IMG/VR virus record: IMGVR_UViG_3300025122_000150
Location: 1 to 24,274 of that record
DNA from: a virus
Reading direction: 5' to 3' (one strand)
Length of the DNA stretch: 24,274 nucleotides
Shown here piece after piece: positions 1 to 8,265 of this stretch. Below the pieces are notes generated by a model, which saw only the letters and a program-made list of their open reading frames with translations, did no database searches and was not told the origin of the DNA. A program made the translations under genes and the position numbers. Positions within the stretch are counted from its first letter, which is position 1. Every line of letters begins with the position of its first letter.

Positions 1-2
1 CT

Positions 3-3000
3 AAATTAAGAGAGGCCTGTCAACCAGACACCAGCACCAATATGAACGCAATAATGGGCATGGCAAATAACAATTTAGAAAATCCAAACAACACTATTGA
101 CGCAGCTGCCGAAGGATTTGGAGTACTAGATCTGGAAGCGCTTCAAGCATTTTTGATGGACGTCGCCGCACTTATAACACCCGCAGAATTATGTAGTCTT
201 TTTGATGGAGAAGCTTCACAAAATACATTAATTGCTATAAAACAATTACAACAAGTCAAATATCCGACCCTTCGTAAGAATTTTCCAGATATCACTGTGA
301 TTAGGTCATTCTTTTTATTGCTCGGAGAACATATTGATAAAGAAGCTTGTCACGCTGCGGTTAAAAGAACGGGACAAATATCACATCCTGAGTTATGTGA
401 TGACACAGCAGATTTGCCGTTTAGACGCGATTTATTAGAGGGAAGAGCCACAGAAGAACAAATAAATGATCAATTGAAGAAGCTTGCACAGAAACAAGTT
501 GATTTGTTATCTGAACTTGCAATAATGATAAGTTCAGATAATCCTGTATCTGACAAATTAACTGTACAGCCCACAAATCCAAATGCAGATCCAAGTGTTC
601 AATATATGGCGAAAAAAGTACTTAATTCAATTTTTAGAGCTATTGGAACATCTTTTGATAAGAACATAGTAAGTTATCATGGTTTTTTAAAAAGAAAAGC
701 CTTCAAACTTGAAGAAGCCATTGAAATTGTAAAGGAATTAGAAGAGCAAGATCTGTTAGGTGACGATTTGAGCTTGGAAGACCAAAAGAAAGCAGCGGCG
801 ATTCTCGCTGGCGAAGGCGTTTCGGTTAATACAGCTACAGCTGTTATTGCACGACCATTGGTGACACACCTAGGGGATACATATTCAGAACATACAAGCG
901 GCGTTGAGAATCTTTTGTTTGGTGGTGATATCGCCACCAGTAATTATTCTTATGACACGAACGGCACCTATCATCGATATACGATAGGGGCCAATTCTCC
1001 AGGAGAAGTCACTTTTTTAGAATATTGGTCAGACACTGGAAAATGGGTAGTTAAATCAGAATCTGACAATGGAGCCAGATTATTTTATAGTTCCACCACT
1101 ACAACATCGGCATCGTCGCCTTCTGAAATATTTTCCATGGCGCTGGCCCTGGTTTGGTCGCGTGACATTGGCGGCAACCCATCCCCCATCGAGGCAGGCA
1201 AAATCAACCCCGAATTTCAAACGAAGATACTTCAAGAAATTGCGGCGATCGGCATGCCACATTTTAAAGAATCATATCATGAGTCTTTTATGAGGTTAAT
1301 AGCACAGTATGGTCGAAGTTTATCCAAAAGTGCGCTAGCACAATATAGTGAATTTGCAAACTTAGCTTTAATACCCGCCCATGTTCCAGATTGCGATGAT
1401 GACGAAACGGAAACCAAGAAAAAAGGACTTTTAAATTTAGAATATACAAAAGACCAAACAATTAAAATATATAATGACCTCGCGAGTAAAACAGAATTTG
1501 AAGTTAAAATTGATGAATTTGATCCATTTGAACTTGCTGCATTAGAGGGAGTTATTTCAACTATGTTAAAGTTTTATATAGTTGAGTTTTGTATTAAAAA
1601 TGTGTTTGCATTCTCAATATTTAGATTATCAAATACTTTAGGTTCAAATATTATTGGTGACTATATTTTTGAAGGGATGTTTAGAGATTTAGCAAAATAT
1701 GGATATCACATAGATGATTTTAAGAATGAGATTATTAAAATTATTACCAGGCGCAAAGCAACAGCGATAGACAAAGATCAATATCATTCTTCGTTTGAAG
1801 AAGAACATATGCATACTATTGAAATTGATGAAAACGGCAATGGTAAGACAACGATTTCTTTTGGGAATCCGAGAGAATCAGACCATGTACATGATGTCGT
1901 TGACCGCCAAATTGTGGCTTATACAGATGAGGAGGGGGATACACATACACATTCTTTTTCAAATAAATTGCCATACGGAAGTCAATACACTGATAAGAAT
2001 AGATACAGATACCTTTTTAAAGAGCAGCTGATCGATTGTTCTTGGATAATCGCAAAATATATTAGTAGAACGGGAATACTACGAGATAACTGGAAAGAAA
2101 AACAAAAATTAAGAGATGATACACTTGTATTAGAACAGAGATTATTGAACTATTGGTATGATCTGATTCAATTCGGTAGGGAGGGAACAGGCAACTATGA
2201 TGTCATAAATGTAAGTGCTAAGTGGCGGAATCTTTACCCAAACACTTTAAGAAAGCCGAGATCCGTCAAGGACGTATCCAGCGGCAGCAGCCCGTTGTCT
2301 CTGTACAGTGCAAAGCTTTTGCTCTCTAGAAGTTACAATAATCGTTATGGAATTGATTATGACAGCAGCACTAAATTTAAACCTGATGGACTTAAAGAAT
2401 TTATCCGTCATTACCAAAACGACCGGGACATTCTAAACACAGCAGGTTCTTCCGGGAATTACGAACATGCCGGCGCCATGCGATTTTGGGACGAAACAGA
2501 CGACCTCGACGTGTATGGCAAACCACGTACGTTTATTTATCACATAGTTGATTGGTTTCAGTGGTCTTCTTTAGCAAAAGTGGCTATTGGCGACATCGAG
2601 TGGGGCAATGCTGATTCACTGTTGAGCATTCAAGAAGGCAACCCGGGCTTCGCCGGTTGGGACGTTATGAATGAAAAAGGCGTATTGCTTAGCGAGGTGA
2701 GTAAAGAAGTAGGTCAGGCTAGGCATGCCGCGGGCTGGGACGTTCCGGAAAATTGGCAAGGATGGGATGGTTGGGGTTCTACATATGCAGACTCAATCAC
2801 CCCAGCGCGCTATGGAATTACACAAAAAGATGTAGATTATCTTCGAACAATGCCAGTGGATTCTCTAGTAAGAGTGGTGAGAAAAGCTATCTCGTTAGCC
2901 ATTTATGCTTGGTGGGGTACTACATATGCGGAAATATATAACGCTAATTATATTGATGGCGGATTTAACCGCACATTAGCAGATGACCTAGGTCTTTTTG

Positions 3001-5915
3001 CTTCAGCAGATGAACAACTATCGTTGGAAACCTGGGAATATCAGTCTCCTGATACAAAATATTCTATGATATTCCCTCTTACAAAATTATATGACGTCTC
3101 GCGGAAGCCAAATCTAAGTGAGACCCGACTAACAGGAGGCCCTTATCTTGAAAATGGAGGGTTTATATTGGAACGATATATAAGAATTCAGGAAGACCCG
3201 GATGCAAACACGAATAATGAGTGGTCGCAAACCGATCGATATGCTAGTTGGTACTCTCCCGACACGGAAGCCGACAACTCGGAGAAAACAGATCATTTAA
3301 TAGATATTGTTAATCTAGATGCGTGGGAAGAATATGTTAATATGGTCACTACGGCCGCATCCGGAGGAAAATACGACAAAGGAGAAGTACTTTATACAGA
3401 TTATTTTGAAAGATGGTATTACGGATTGAGAATAGTATATGTACATCCACCACAGACATCCCCCTCGACTGGCGCGAATTGGGATCAATTTAAAAACTTA
3501 TCATCTTTATTTTCCGACGAGACCCACGCGGTGGGTCTGGGCAACATCGGCATCGACGACAACACGGCTAGACTTAGAGCATATGATAAAAAAGCATTTT
3601 ATATCAGAGAGGGCAACCAAGAAATTTTTACTACGCCGTTAGCTAATGTTGAAATCCCTATAGATGAAGTCTATTGGCACAAGGATGCTGGAGGTGTGCT
3701 TTTAACATCGGCATCCCCCGTGGGAATTGTACATCACTACCCAAAAGAGAAATTAATAATGAAACTGTCGAGAGACCCAGTATTTCATACTTTTTTTGGG
3801 GCAAACGGAATTTTTCCTGTAAACTTAATGTTAACAACGTTATCAATATATAATGTAAATTATTTTACGTCTTTATTTAAATTAGGAGGGGAGGGCGCAA
3901 CGACAAAGGATCCTTTCTATGCGATTAAAAATGCTCTTAAAACATCATTTAATGCGTTAGTAGACTCAGGAACTAATAATTGGTCGTCTGAAGACGATTC
4001 TGCTCTCGCAGCTACAGCAGAAGATGAAGAAACAATTATGGAAATGATTGCAAAAACACCATGGTTAATATTAAAAGGTGTGTTAGAATCAATTCCTGGA
4101 TTTGGATGGCTCCTTGGCAGATCTGGTTTAGGCGCCAAGGTTCGCAGCGCCCTCGGACCACCGGACAAAATTGCCATATGCGCAGCTGCACCATCACTTA
4201 TACAATCTACTTCTGATGTAACGTCAGACGGCGACCCAGACTGGTCAGAAGCAGGCGGGCCATGGAAAGTGTATTATAAGATTCCACTGTTAACATCCGC
4301 AGGCGCGCTCGTTAAAAAGTTCTTATATCAGAACCCAGAATACAATGATACCTGGGGTTTTATACCTGTGACCAATGCCGCGGATCCCGATGGTCCTAAA
4401 GTGCCGGGTACAAAATTAGGTTGGATAGACACCTATTTGCCCGATCCGGCCGGGATCGGCACATACTTTATGAGCGCGCAAAAGGTGGAAAAGTTATACA
4501 CAGATTGGCTATCGGACACGGGATTTTTGTCCATCGACGCAGGAGGGGGCGAGTGGCAACCCGGGGAAGAGCCCGGAATCGCTGCTAGCGTAATTGATAG
4601 GGACTATATAACCAGAGAGGAATATGAACATTTAGCACTTGAGGCATATCCAAACTTTACGGCTGGCCCGGACTGGACAGATAAGTATAAAGCAAATTTT
4701 GATGACCCTAAAGAGACAGATTTATTTACGGTTTATAATAAAAAAGGCGCAGGTAAATGGACTTTTTATAAATATTATTTAGATATTAAAGATATTTTAC
4801 CAGAGGGTTTGTGGAGTGATCTAGGAGAAGTGCATGCTAAAGGATTAACTGGTGCAGATGATCCTGGCTGGGCAATTGTTGCGGATACATTTCCTATGTA
4901 CTTACTAAGATCCGAATCAGTTTCTAAAGAAGAATACTTTAAAACTAAATTTTATCAGATATCGGACCCCCGCGTTCCTTTCACTAGTAATGGATGGGTT
5001 TTAACTTTTCCAAATGAGCTTGGTTCCCTTCATCTGCCGAAGGCTACGTTTGAGAAACAATACCACAAGAGAAGAATACGCATTGACAATCAAGTTGCAC
5101 ATACGCAATATCAACCAAATTGGATAATGGGGCAGAAAAGCATTGCAGATTATAACGCCAAGTCACAAGGATATGGTCAAAGCCAAGGCGAGACCCTAGT
5201 ACTTCATGAAACTAACGCTGAATGGATTAATGCGCGAGACTTATATGAGTCAGAAACTCCAGTAGCGGATTTAATGCAGGAAATAGTAAAAAGCATAAAA
5301 GCTTTTGAATTTATGAACGAAACAGATATGAAAGTAAAGATTGGACTTTGTCAATATTTATCCAGCACCTATAGGCCTGATTCCCCTTGTCTACAAACTA
5401 TTAACTTGATTCATCTAGCTGAGAACTATGCCTCAATGCCGGGAGCGGCCGCTGAAACGCCTATCAGCTATCGCTCAATTCAAATTCGTAATATAATAGA
5501 GGCTCCATATGGCGAATTATTAGCTGTAGCTGGAGTTAAAATAGCAAAACACCCTAATCCTTCGCCTGATGGTGACTGGAACAACAACGGCGACAACGAC
5601 CAAATGCAATATTACACCGAAAATTACCAGGGGAGTTATGGGTATTATGATAAAAAATATTGGGCAGATTATACAAAGATGATGCATAAATTAGGAGATT
5701 CGAATTTCACAGCACCGATGGGTTGGAACGGATTTAAGCACCTCCCAGAGCAGGAGGCCCAACCATCACCACAAAAAGAGCAGAAGAGTCAGAAACAGAT
5801 AGAGGCGGAGGAACAAGCGAAGATCGACGCGTCATACGGCCAAGGTTCACCCATCAGCGGCGACGACCCGAACATGGACGACGCGTCGCAGGGACCACCC
5901 GCCTGGCCCGACTAA
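3..5915 (+). CDS. Giant phage virion structural protein, 5' partial
   Basis: The reading frame is open to the window edge (first full codon at 3). The first ATG (42) has no Shine-Dalgarno upstream and the 13 codons before it are open, so the true start is probably outside the window. I recognise no enzymatic family. From ATG 42 (residue 1): residues 30-110 are helical with an ITPAEL...LFDGEAS pattern; 508-530 is a hydrophobic stretch; 589-640 holds three His-x-His pairs (HMH, HVH, HTH) with acidic turns; the middle is very rich in Trp, Tyr and Gly; 1339-1366 is a hydrophobic Gly-rich segment (TPWLILKGVLESIPGFGW); the last 60 residues are polar, Gln/Glu/Pro-rich and probably disordered. Size, composition and position directly before gp25 suggest a virion tail or baseplate component. 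GC-rich islands (near 2450-2780, 3510-3560, 4130-4580, 5560-5915) sit in AT-rich surroundings. It ends with TAA. The structural role is inference; the exact function is unknown. Confidence 0.85.
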   Translation, partial: KLREACQPDTSTNMNAIMGMANNNLENPNNTIDAAAEGFGVLDLEALQAFLMDVAALITPAELCSLFDGEASQNTLIAIKQLQQVKYPTLRKNFPDITVIRSFFLLLGEHIDKEACHAAVKRTGQISHPELCDDTADLPFRRDLLEGRATEEQINDQLKKLAQKQVDLLSELAIMISSDNPVSDKLTVQPTNPNADPSVQYMAKKVLNSIFRAIGTSFDKNIVSYHGFLKRKAFKLEEAIEIVKELEEQDLLGDDLSLEDQKKAAAILAGEGVSVNTATAVIARPLVTHLGDTYSEHTSGVENLLFGGDIATSNYSYDTNGTYHRYTIGANSPGEVTFLEYWSDTGKWVVKSESDNGARLFYSSTTTTSASSPSEIFSMALALVWSRDIGGNPSPIEAGKINPEFQTKILQEIAAIGMPHFKESYHESFMRLIAQYGRSLSKSALAQYSEFANLALIPAHVPDCDDDETETKKKGLLNLEYTKDQTIKIYNDLASKTEFEVKIDEFDPFELAALEGVISTMLKFYIVEFCIKNVFAFSIFRLSNTLGSNIIGDYIFEGMFRDLAKYGYHIDDFKNEIIKIITRRKATAIDKDQYHSSFEEEHMHTIEIDENGNGKTTISFGNPRESDHVHDVVDRQIVAYTDEEGDTHTHSFSNKLPYGSQYTDKNRYRYLFKEQLIDCSWIIAKYISRTGILRDNWKEKQKLRDDTLVLEQRLLNYWYDLIQFGREGTGNYDVINVSAKWRNLYPNTLRKPRSVKDVSSGSSPLSLYSAKLLLSRSYNNRYGIDYDSSTKFKPDGLKEFIRHYQNDRDILNTAGSSGNYEHAGAMRFWDETDDLDVYGKPRTFIYHIVDWFQWSSLAKVAIGDIEWGNADSLLSIQEGNPGFAGWDVMNEKGVLLSEVSKEVGQARHAAGWDVPENWQGWDGWGSTYADSITPARYGITQKDVDYLRTMPVDSLVRVVRKAISLAIYAWWGTTYAEIYNANYIDGGFNRTLADDLGLFASADEQLSLETWEYQSPDTKYSMIFPLTKLYDVSRKPNLSETRLTGGPYLENGGFILERYIRIQEDPDANTNNEWSQTDRYASWYSPDTEADNSEKTDHLIDIVNLDAWEEYVNMVTTAASGGKYDKGEVLYTDYFERWYYGLRIVYVHPPQTSPSTGANWDQFKNLSSLFSDETHAVGLGNIGIDDNTARLRAYDKKAFYIREGNQEIFTTPLANVEIPIDEVYWHKDAGGVLLTSASPVGIVHHYPKEKLIMKLSRDPVFHTFFGANGIFPVNLMLTTLSIYNVNYFTSLFKLGGEGATTKDPFYAIKNALKTSFNALVDSGTNNWSSEDDSALAATAEDEETIMEMIAKTPWLILKGVLESIPGFGWLLGRSGLGAKVRSALGPPDKIAICAAAPSLIQSTSDVTSDGDPDWSEAGGPWKVYYKIPLLTSAGALVKKFLYQNPEYNDTWGFIPVTNAADPDGPKVPGTKLGWIDTYLPDPAGIGTYFMSAQKVEKLYTDWLSDTGFLSIDAGGGEWQPGEEPGIAASVIDRDYITREEYEHLALEAYPNFTAGPDWTDKYKANFDDPKETDLFTVYNKKGAGKWTFYKYYLDIKDILPEGLWSDLGEVHAKGLTGADDPGWAIVADTFPMYLLRSESVSKEEYFKTKFYQISDPRVPFTSNGWVLTFPNELGSLHLPKATFEKQYHKRRIRIDNQVAHTQYQPNWIMGQKSIADYNAKSQGYGQSQGETLVLHETNAEWINARDLYESETPVADLMQEIVKSIKAFEFMNETDMKVKIGLCQYLSSTYRPDSPCLQTINLIHLAENYASMPGAAAETPISYRSIQIRNIIEAPYGELLAVAGVKIAKHPNPSPDGDWNNNGDNDQMQYYTENYQGSYGYYDKKYWADYTKMMHKLGDSNFTAPMGWNGFKHLPEQEAQPSPQKEQKSQKQIEAEEQAKIDASYGQGSPISGDDPNMDDASQGPPAWPD
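3520..3538 (+). repeat. Perfect 8-bp hairpin inside giant gene
   Basis: AGACCCAC (3520-3527) and GTGGGTCT (3531-3538) are perfect reverse complements around a 3-nt GCG loop. Five of the eight pairs are G-C, so the structure should be stable in RNA. It lies in a short GC-rich island of the coding region. No function is known. Confidence 0.5.
4441..4459 (+). repeat. Perfect 7-bp GC-rich hairpin inside giant gene
   Basis: CCGATCC (4441-4447) pairs with GGATCGG (4453-4459) around a 5-nt loop, in a GC-rich island of the first giant gene. The pairing is seen directly; any role is unknown. Confidence 0.45.
5879..5888 (+). repeat. 10-nt palindrome near gene 3' end
   Basis: CGACGCGTCG is a perfect palindrome close to the stop of the first giant gene. 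Nine of its bases, CGACGCGTC, also occur at 5825-5833, giving a short direct repeat in the GC-rich, disordered C-terminal coding tail. Confidence 0.35.
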
Positions 5916-5957
5916 AACAAAGATATGCCCTTTCAATTAAAAAAATATCACACCTCT

Positions 5958-5995
5958 ATAAAATAAAGTTATTTGTAGAAAAATAGTTATTTTAT
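5958..5995 (+). repeat. AT-only inverted repeat in gp25 leader
   Basis: ATAAAATAA (5958-5966) pairs perfectly with TTATTTTAT (5987-5995) around a 20-nt loop. The stem has no G-C pair and no oligo-T tract follows directly, so a terminator is unlikely. It may be low-complexity chance pairing. The adjoining TATAAAATA (5957-5965) resembles the T4 late promoter TATAAATA with one extra A, which is not enough to call a promoter. Confidence 0.3.
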
Positions 5996-6017
5996 TCTCT
6001 AATTAGTAATAGAGAGG
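5996..6017 (+). promoter_or_regulatory. RBS hairpin covering the gp25 Shine-Dalgarno
   Basis: TCTCTA (5996-6001) is complementary to TAGAGA (6010-6015), giving a 6-bp stem with an 8-nt loop. The 3' arm is most of the Shine-Dalgarno AGAGAGG (6011-6017), which lies 7 nt before ATG 6025. If folded, the hairpin would hide the ribosome-binding site. The pairing is seen directly; the regulatory effect is inference. Confidence 0.5.
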
Positions 6018-6024
6018 TAATAAA

Positions 6025-6405
6025 ATGTTTGGATATTCACCGAAAATACCTTTAATAATAGATACTGTTGATGGTATTGCTTTGACAAAGACAATTAAAG
6101 AAGTCGTACAACAAAATTTAAAAATGTTAATTTTAACAAACCCTGGAGAAAGAATAATGATGCCTGACTTTGGAGTCGGCCCAAAAAGAATATTGTTTCA
6201 GCAAAAAGATGCAAATATCAGCGGGACAATTACTAGCAAGATTAATCAACAAGTGACTAAATATTTGCCATTTCTGACATTAGATTTTGTTAATGTTGAA
6301 CCTATAGGACCCGAGTCAGATGTTCATACAGTATCTATAAGAATTGGTTATACAATTGGGGCTGCTGGGGATGCTGGTCTTTTAGATTTAAATGTAACAG
6401 CATAA
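6025..6405 (+). CDS. 25: Baseplate wedge protein, gp25/W-like
   Basis: This 126-residue protein has the usual size and pattern of the T4 gp25 / P2 gpW baseplate wedge family. The signature is NPGER at residues 39-43, followed by MMPDFG (45-50) and a short VGPKRILFQ segment, then an amphipathic helix and a beta-hairpin C-terminus. In the known family the protein sits in the inner baseplate and binds the J/gp6 protein and the tail sheath, helping to trigger contraction. The start ATG has a good Shine-Dalgarno (AGAGAGG, 7-nt spacer) that is partly inside a hairpin. The J-like partner follows after 27 nt, as expected for this module. It implies a contractile-tail virus or a related injection machine; the giant structural neighbours favour a phage. 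Confidence 0.93.
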   Translation: MFGYSPKIPLIIDTVDGIALTKTIKEVVQQNLKMLILTNPGERIMMPDFGVGPKRILFQQKDANISGTITSKINQQVTKYLPFLTLDFVNVEPIGPESDVHTVSIRIGYTIGAAGDAGLLDLNVTA

Positions 6406-6432
6406 CTAATTATATAATAAAAGGGAAGAAAT

Positions 6433-8265
6433 ATGACTCACGCGAGACAAGATCGAAAAAACATTACTATTAAATATACTAGTAGAGAATATGACACGAT
6501 AAGAGCAGACTTAATATCTCATGCTAAACGTTATTATCCAAACACTTTTAAAGATTTTAATGAAGCTTCGTTTGGTTCATTAATGTTAGACACTGTTGCT
6601 TATGTAGGAGATATTTTATCATTTTATTTAGACTTTCAAGCGAATGAAGCGTTTCTTGGGACAGCCTTAGAATATAATAATGTTTTAAAAATTGGCCGTC
6701 AGATGGGATACAAATATAATCCTTCGTCTTCTTCACAAGGGAGGTTGACGTTTTATATAACAGTGCCAACAAAAACCGCTGGTTCGGGCCCCGATCCTGA
6801 GTATATGCCAGTTCTATTGGCAGGGTCCTCATTTGTTGCGGATAACGGAGGGAATTTTACTTTAGTTGAAGATGTCAATTTTGCAGAATCTACAAATGAG
6901 ATCGTTGTTGCATTAAGCAATTCAGAAACTGGAACACCTCTTACATACGCAATAAAAGCCTCTGGGGTGGTGGTATCTGGGTATTTTAATGAAACAACAG
7001 CTCAGATTGGGACACACCAGAAATTTGTAGTTGCCTCTTTAGGCGATACTAATGTCGCAGAAATTATAAGCGTTGTAGACGGATCTGGAAAAGAATATTA
7101 TGAAGTAGAACATTTAGCACAAAATATTGTTTATCATCAAATTAAAAATTCAAATTTTGGTAACGATGCGGTACCGTTTTTGTTTAAGCCAATGATAGTG
7201 CCAAGAAGATTTGTTTTAGAGCGCACAGATGAAGATACATATTTACAGTTTGGAGGCGGATCAGATGCAAAATTAGAAACAATTGCAGACAATCAATTTT
7301 TTGCATCTAAGTTAGATCCAAGTAAAGTTGTTTTGCAAATGCATGGGAAAAATTATGTTTCTGATACAACTTTTGATCCATCTATGTTGTTAGAATCAGA
7401 TAAGTTTGGGATTGCGCCAGCGGATACAACTTTATATATTGTGTATAGAGCCGATACATTTGAAGCATCAAATGTGAGTGTTAATTCAATTACAAATGCG
7501 GGGGAGATCGATTTTGAATTTCCAAGCTTAACATCCAATTATAGCCCTACAAAACTATCAGAAGTCCAAGGCACTTTAGAAATGACCAATGATGAAGCTA
7601 TAATTGGAAGTGTACCTATTAATGATATTGATGAAGTTAAAGAAAGAATTTATGGCACGTTTGCGACACAAGACAGAGCAGTTACAAAACAAGACTATAT
7701 TAGTTTAATGTATAGAATGCCATCAAAATTTGGCGCGGTTAAACGAGCCGCCGTCGCGCAAGACCATGATTCAAATAAAAGAAATTTAAATTTGTATATA
7801 GTGTCAGAGAGTCCCTCTGGAGCTTTACAAAAAACAAATACAACAATAAAACAAAATTTAAAAACATGGATAGAACAATATAAAATGATAAACGACACTG
7901 TAGACATTTTAGATGCTAACATCGTTAACTTTGGAATTGAATTTGTTGCAGTGGCTGATTTAAATACAAATCGCTATGCATTACTTTCTAATGCTGTCGA
8001 AATATTAGGAGAATTCTTTACTGTACACTCGGATATAGGACAAGCGTTATATGTCACTGACATATATAAAGTATTGAATAGTGTGCCGGGAATAATTGAC
8101 GCAGTAGACGTTAAGATTGTTAGAAAATCAGGTGGGTTTTATTCGAATGATACATTTAATATGGATTCTCACTTATCGCCTGATGGAAGATATATAACTG
8201 TTCCAATCGATACTATTTTTGAACTCAAATATCCAAAAGTCGATATAAAAGGTGTAATTAAATAA
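6433..8265 (+). CDS. 6: Baseplate wedge protein, gp6/baseplate J-like
   Basis: This 610-residue protein matches the baseplate J / T4 gp6 family in layout. Residues 10-95 carry the N-terminal helical block with SREYDTIRADL, FNEASFGSLMLDTVAYVGD and NEAFLGTAL...GYKYNP. A beta-rich middle follows, and the C-terminal part has the family landmark AVTKQDYISLMYRMP (near 415-430), which marks the conserved end domain. In known contractile tails this protein forms the wedge ring that joins gp25/W and gp7/I. The start has an AGGGAAG ribosome-binding site about 6 nt upstream. The stop TAA overlaps the next ATG (TAATG), suggesting translational coupling. Base composition is low GC (30-35% in lines counted by hand) and uniform. 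The family call is confident; fine details of subunit contacts are inferred. Confidence 0.93.
   Translation: MTHARQDRKNITIKYTSREYDTIRADLISHAKRYYPNTFKDFNEASFGSLMLDTVAYVGDILSFYLDFQANEAFLGTALEYNNVLKIGRQMGYKYNPSSSSQGRLTFYITVPTKTAGSGPDPEYMPVLLAGSSFVADNGGNFTLVEDVNFAESTNEIVVALSNSETGTPLTYAIKASGVVVSGYFNETTAQIGTHQKFVVASLGDTNVAEIISVVDGSGKEYYEVEHLAQNIVYHQIKNSNFGNDAVPFLFKPMIVPRRFVLERTDEDTYLQFGGGSDAKLETIADNQFFASKLDPSKVVLQMHGKNYVSDTTFDPSMLLESDKFGIAPADTTLYIVYRADTFEASNVSVNSITNAGEIDFEFPSLTSNYSPTKLSEVQGTLEMTNDEAIIGSVPINDIDEVKERIYGTFATQDRAVTKQDYISLMYRMPSKFGAVKRAAVAQDHDSNKRNLNLYIVSESPSGALQKTNTTIKQNLKTWIEQYKMINDTVDILDANIVNFGIEFVAVADLNTNRYALLSNAVEILGEFFTVHSDIGQALYVTDIYKVLNSVPGIIDAVDVKIVRKSGGFYSNDTFNMDSHLSPDGRYITVPIDTIFELKYPKVDIKGVIK

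Noticed and set aside
42-44. ATG 42 as the true start of the first giant gene
   Set aside because: No Shine-Dalgarno precedes it and the frame stays open to the window edge (13 codons), so the gene is more likely 5' truncated.
4767-4774. Exact T4 late promoter match TATAAATA
   Set aside because: It is inside the coding sequence of the first giant gene in AT-rich DNA, with no gene start nearby; chance is likely.
5916-6024. Rho-independent terminator between the first giant gene and gp25
   Set aside because: Stems here are AT-only or contain the Shine-Dalgarno; no GC-rich stem followed by a T-run is present.
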